From Firmicutes bacterium UBA4874 (GTDB taxonomy: Bacteria > Bacillota > Clostridia > Caldicoprobacterales > DTU083): 24,498 bases of DNA. Shown here in pieces: positions 22,934-24,498 of this stretch; position 1 is the first letter of the stretch; every line of letters starts with the position of its first letter. The notes beneath the pieces are model-generated. The model made no database searches, was not told where the DNA came from, and worked only from the letters and a program-made list of their open reading frames with translations. The stretch spans positions 10,107-34,604 of the forward strand of contig DHDO01000040.1 of assembly GCA_002399435.1 (NCBI GenBank), written 5' to 3'. Made by a program: the position numbers and the translations under genes.

Positions 22934-23302
22934 TTGGCCAGGGATTATCCTCCCATAGAAAAGTGTGATACGGTTGTCATCCATAAAGATGTGGTAAACC
23001 GGGTAAAAGGCAAAATGCCTCAGGAGGAGACTCTGTATGATCTGGCGGAGTTGTTCAAGGTATTTGGTGATACCACCAGGATTCGCATTCTATGGGCTTT
23101 GGACGAATCGGAAATGTGTGTCTGTGATATAGCCAATCTGCTGGGTATGACGCAGTCCGCCATTTCCCATCAGCTTCGTATTTTAAAACAGGCGGATCTG
23201 GTGAAGAACCGGAGGGATGGAAAGGTGGTCTATTATTCCCTGGATGATGAGCACGTAAAGCAGATACTGGATAAGGGGCTGACCCATACGAACGAGAAAT
23301 AA
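22934..23302 (+). CDS. ArsR/SmtB-family metal-sensing repressor (CadC-like)
   Basis: This 122-aa winged-helix repressor should release DNA on binding metal. The alpha3 site motif CVCD (Cys62, Cys64) together with Cys11 near the N-terminus forms a CadC-type thiolate site for Cd, Pb or Zn. The C-terminal alpha5 zinc site DxHx10HxxE is complete (Asp105, His107, His118, Glu121), as in SmtB and CzrA. Having both sites is the CadC/SmtB pattern. The recognition helix is TQSAISHQLRILKQ. The TTG start has AAGGTG five bases upstream. It lies behind a perfect promoter and operator and ahead of an HMA protein and P-type ATPase, which it most likely controls. Confidence 0.94.
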   Translation: MARDYPPIEKCDTVVIHKDVVNRVKGKMPQEETLYDLAELFKVFGDTTRIRILWALDESEMCVCDIANLLGMTQSAISHQLRILKQADLVKNRRDGKVVYYSLDDEHVKQILDKGLTHTNEK

Positions 23303-23340
23303 GGGAAGATTTGCTGCAGAAGCAGGGATAACAACAAGCT

Positions 23341-23393
23341 GCTTCCGATAAAGGGAAGCGTGGGAAACCCATCGAAGGAAATAAGAGCTTCCC
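23341..23393 (+). promoter_or_regulatory. Competing stem-loops after the regulator gene
   Basis: GCTTCC (23341-23346) can pair with GGAAGC (23354-23359), and the same GGGAAGC can instead pair with GCTTCCC (23387-23393) around a small TGGG-AAA-CCCA hairpin. The two folds exclude each other. The T-rich run that follows (23402-23408) is weak for a terminator. Confidence 0.35.
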
Positions 23394-23418
23394 AAGGAGT
23401 ATATTTTTAGCTTCATAT

Positions 23419-23450
23419 ATGAACAGTTGATCACTTGTACAATCGTTCAT
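23419..23450. promoter_or_regulatory. Second ArsR-type operator region
   Basis: ATGAACAGTTGATCA (23419-23433) matches the first operator with one mismatch in its right half. It is followed directly by a weaker site ending CGTTCAT (23435-23450). Together they sit upstream of the HMA and ATPase genes and suggest a second repressor-controlled promoter, though I find no clear hexamer pair. Confidence 0.6.
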
Positions 23451-23484
23451 GAATATAGTGTTGGAGATGGAATAACGGAAATGG

Positions 23485-23525
23485 AACAGTAAAGGCAGAA
23501 CAGTAAAGGCAGAACGGTAAACGGG
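23485..23525. repeat. 14-bp repeat before the HMA gene
   Basis: Two exact copies of AACAGTAAAGGCAG (23485-23498 and 23499-23512) are followed by a diverged third (AACGGTAAACGGGCAG). Confidence 0.85.
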
Positions 23526-23588
23526 CAGGCAATAGCAAAAGCTGGAAAAGAGAAGGAAAACGGATAGAAAAAACAGGGGGAAGAAAAA

Positions 23589-23810
23589 ATGAGAAAGAAG
23601 TTCTTATTAGACGGACTGGGTTGTGCCAATTGCGCAGCGAAAATGGAGCGATCCATCGGTAAACTGGATGGGGTAAAGCAGGCGTCAGTCAATTTTATGA
23701 CTACAAAACTGACCATAGAAGGAGAACAGGAAAAGATGCCTTCCATTGTTCAGGAAGCAGAGAATATTATTCGGAAGATTGAGCCGGATGTCGTTATGAA
23801 GAAGGCCTGA
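23589..23810 (+). CDS. Stand-alone HMA-domain metal chaperone
   Basis: This 73-aa protein consists of one heavy-metal-associated (ferredoxin-like) domain. The metal-binding loop is GLGCANCAAKME, with Cys12 and Cys15 forming CxxC, and the family tail VKQASVNFMTTKLTIEGE follows. The sequence is closest in style to the N-terminal domain of CadA/ZntA-type zinc and cadmium ATPases, here as a separate protein. The gene lies just ahead of the ATPase, which has no HMA domain of its own. The likely role is to bind Zn, Cd or a related metal and pass it to the pump. GGGGGAAG precedes the ATG. Confidence 0.9.
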   Translation: MRKKFLLDGLGCANCAAKMERSIGKLDGVKQASVNFMTTKLTIEGEQEKMPSIVQEAENIIRKIEPDVVMKKA

Positions 23811-23871
23811 GAAAGAAAAGTCCGGGCTGAAAAGCAGCAATGAGGAAGGGCAAAAGGAGATTTGTGGATTT

Positions 23872-24498
23872 ATGATGAGAAAACGTCTTTGGAGGATTCT
23901 TGCCGGCGCAGCCATATGGCTTGTGGCAATCCTGATCCGGCCTGACAGGCAGTGGATCCGGCTCGTATTGTTTCTGGCAAGCTATGGGATTGTAGGATGG
24001 GACATCGTTGCAAAGGCTTTGAGAAATATCCGGCATGGTAATATGCTGGATGAAAACTTTCTGATGAGTATTGCAACCATCGGCGCTTTTTTGATCGGCG
24101 AGTATTCTGAAGGCGTGGCAGTCATGGTGTTCTATCAGATCGGCGGATTGTTTCAGGACTACGCGGTGGGAAAATCCCGGAAGTCCATTGCCGATTTGAT
24201 GAATATCCGGCCGGATTATGCCAATGTCAGGAGAGGTGAGGAACTGACCCGCGTGGATCCCGATGAAGTCCGGATTGGGGATACCATTGTGGTGAAGCCG
24301 GGGGAGAGGATTCCGCTGGACGGCAATGTTCTGGAGGGAAGTTCCCAGATTGATACCTCTGCCCTGACAGGGGAATCCGTACCCCGGGAGGTGGAAGCCG
24401 GAAGCGGGATCCTGAGTGGCTGCGTCAACCTGAGCGGAGTGCTTACGGTTGAGGTGACCACGGAATATGAGGAATCCACGGTCAGCAAGATCCTGGAT
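23872..24498 (+). CDS. cadA: Heavy-metal P1B-type ATPase (CadA/ZntA-like), partial
   Basis: This is an efflux pump for zinc, cadmium or lead, cut by the end of the window after 209 residues. The protein starts directly with the first membrane pair (about 11-22 and 31-47), with no HMA domain. A third and fourth segment lie in MLDENFLMSIATIGAFLIGE and AVMVFYQIGGLFQ (about 59-95). The actuator domain then holds the phosphatase motif TGES (166-169). The phosphorylation motif DKTG and the CPC motif lie beyond the window, so metal choice is inferred from the neighbours. Two ATG codons (23872, 23875) lie 12-15 bases after AGGAG, a little far. It belongs to the arsR-HMA-ATPase operon. Confidence 0.92.
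   Translation, partial: MMRKRLWRILAGAAIWLVAILIRPDRQWIRLVLFLASYGIVGWDIVAKALRNIRHGNMLDENFLMSIATIGAFLIGEYSEGVAVMVFYQIGGLFQDYAVGKSRKSIADLMNIRPDYANVRRGEELTRVDPDEVRIGDTIVVKPGERIPLDGNVLEGSSQIDTSALTGESVPREVEAGSGILSGCVNLSGVLTVEVTTEYEESTVSKILD

Noticed and set aside
22702..22984. Small minus-strand frames with hydrophobic, Leu-rich products
   Set aside because: They cover the arsR promoter, operator and leader repeat, and have no ribosome binding site.
1..24498. tRNA or rRNA genes, insertion sequences, integrase or attachment sites
   Set aside because: I looked for tRNA-like cloverleaf ends, transposase motifs and flanking inverted repeats and found none that I could support.

Overview
The window looks like the chromosome of an anaerobic, low-to-medium GC Gram-positive bacterium of the Clostridia (Bacillota). 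Supporting signs: an oxygen-sensitive class III ribonucleotide reductase (NrdD/NrdG) behind a cobalamin riboswitch, a two-subunit Fe-S fumarase paired with malic enzyme, TTG and GTG starts with strong AGGAGG-type ribosome binding sites, sigma-A-like promoters, and the Bacillota gene neighbourhood walJ - htrA - rlmH. I cannot name a genus from sequence alone.

Layout. (1) 1-560: a short orphan ORF in a gene-poor stretch, ending in a terminator. (2) 566-5311, minus strand: nrdD-nrdG, then a GNAT acetyltransferase fused to a fluoroacetyl-CoA-thioesterase-like hotdog domain, then an internally deleted LURP-one/YxjI-like protein. The nrdD leader holds a TTGACA-17-TATTAT promoter with a perfect NrdR box in its spacer, a complete cobalamin riboswitch and an intrinsic terminator. 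(3) 5461-11289, plus strand: envelope genes, namely a lipoprotein GH3 N-acetylhexosaminidase, a membrane-anchored M1-type peptidase, a membrane-anchored MA-type peptidase, and MurA. (4) 11290-13701: a long structured leader and an ABC-F ATPase of the ribosome-protection type. (5) 13702-16878, minus strand: malic enzyme, fumarase alpha, fumarase beta, that is a fumarate-malate-pyruvate module. (6) 17160-20879, plus strand: WalJ, HtrA, a CPBP membrane protease and RlmH. (7) 21025-22715: an AT-richer two-gene module, an ImmA/IrrE metallopeptidase and a DUF4411 PIN-like protein, resembling a toxin-antitoxin or defence pair. (8) 22735-24498: a metal-resistance locus with a CadC/SmtB-like ArsR repressor, its operator sites, a stand-alone HMA metallochaperone and the first 209 residues of a Zn/Cd-type P1B ATPase cut by the window end.

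A feature that no single gene explains is the number of short tandem arrays at gene borders. Unit lengths run from about 10 to 78 bp. Several arrays begin exactly at or right after a stop codon (GH3 gene, murA, fumarase alpha), one is translated as a nine-residue repeat at the N-terminus of fumarase beta, and others sit just before start codons. The best regulatory finding is the double control of nrdDG by NrdR and B12. The most unusual protein is the GNAT-hotdog fusion, which keeps all three FlK catalytic residues at FlK spacing.
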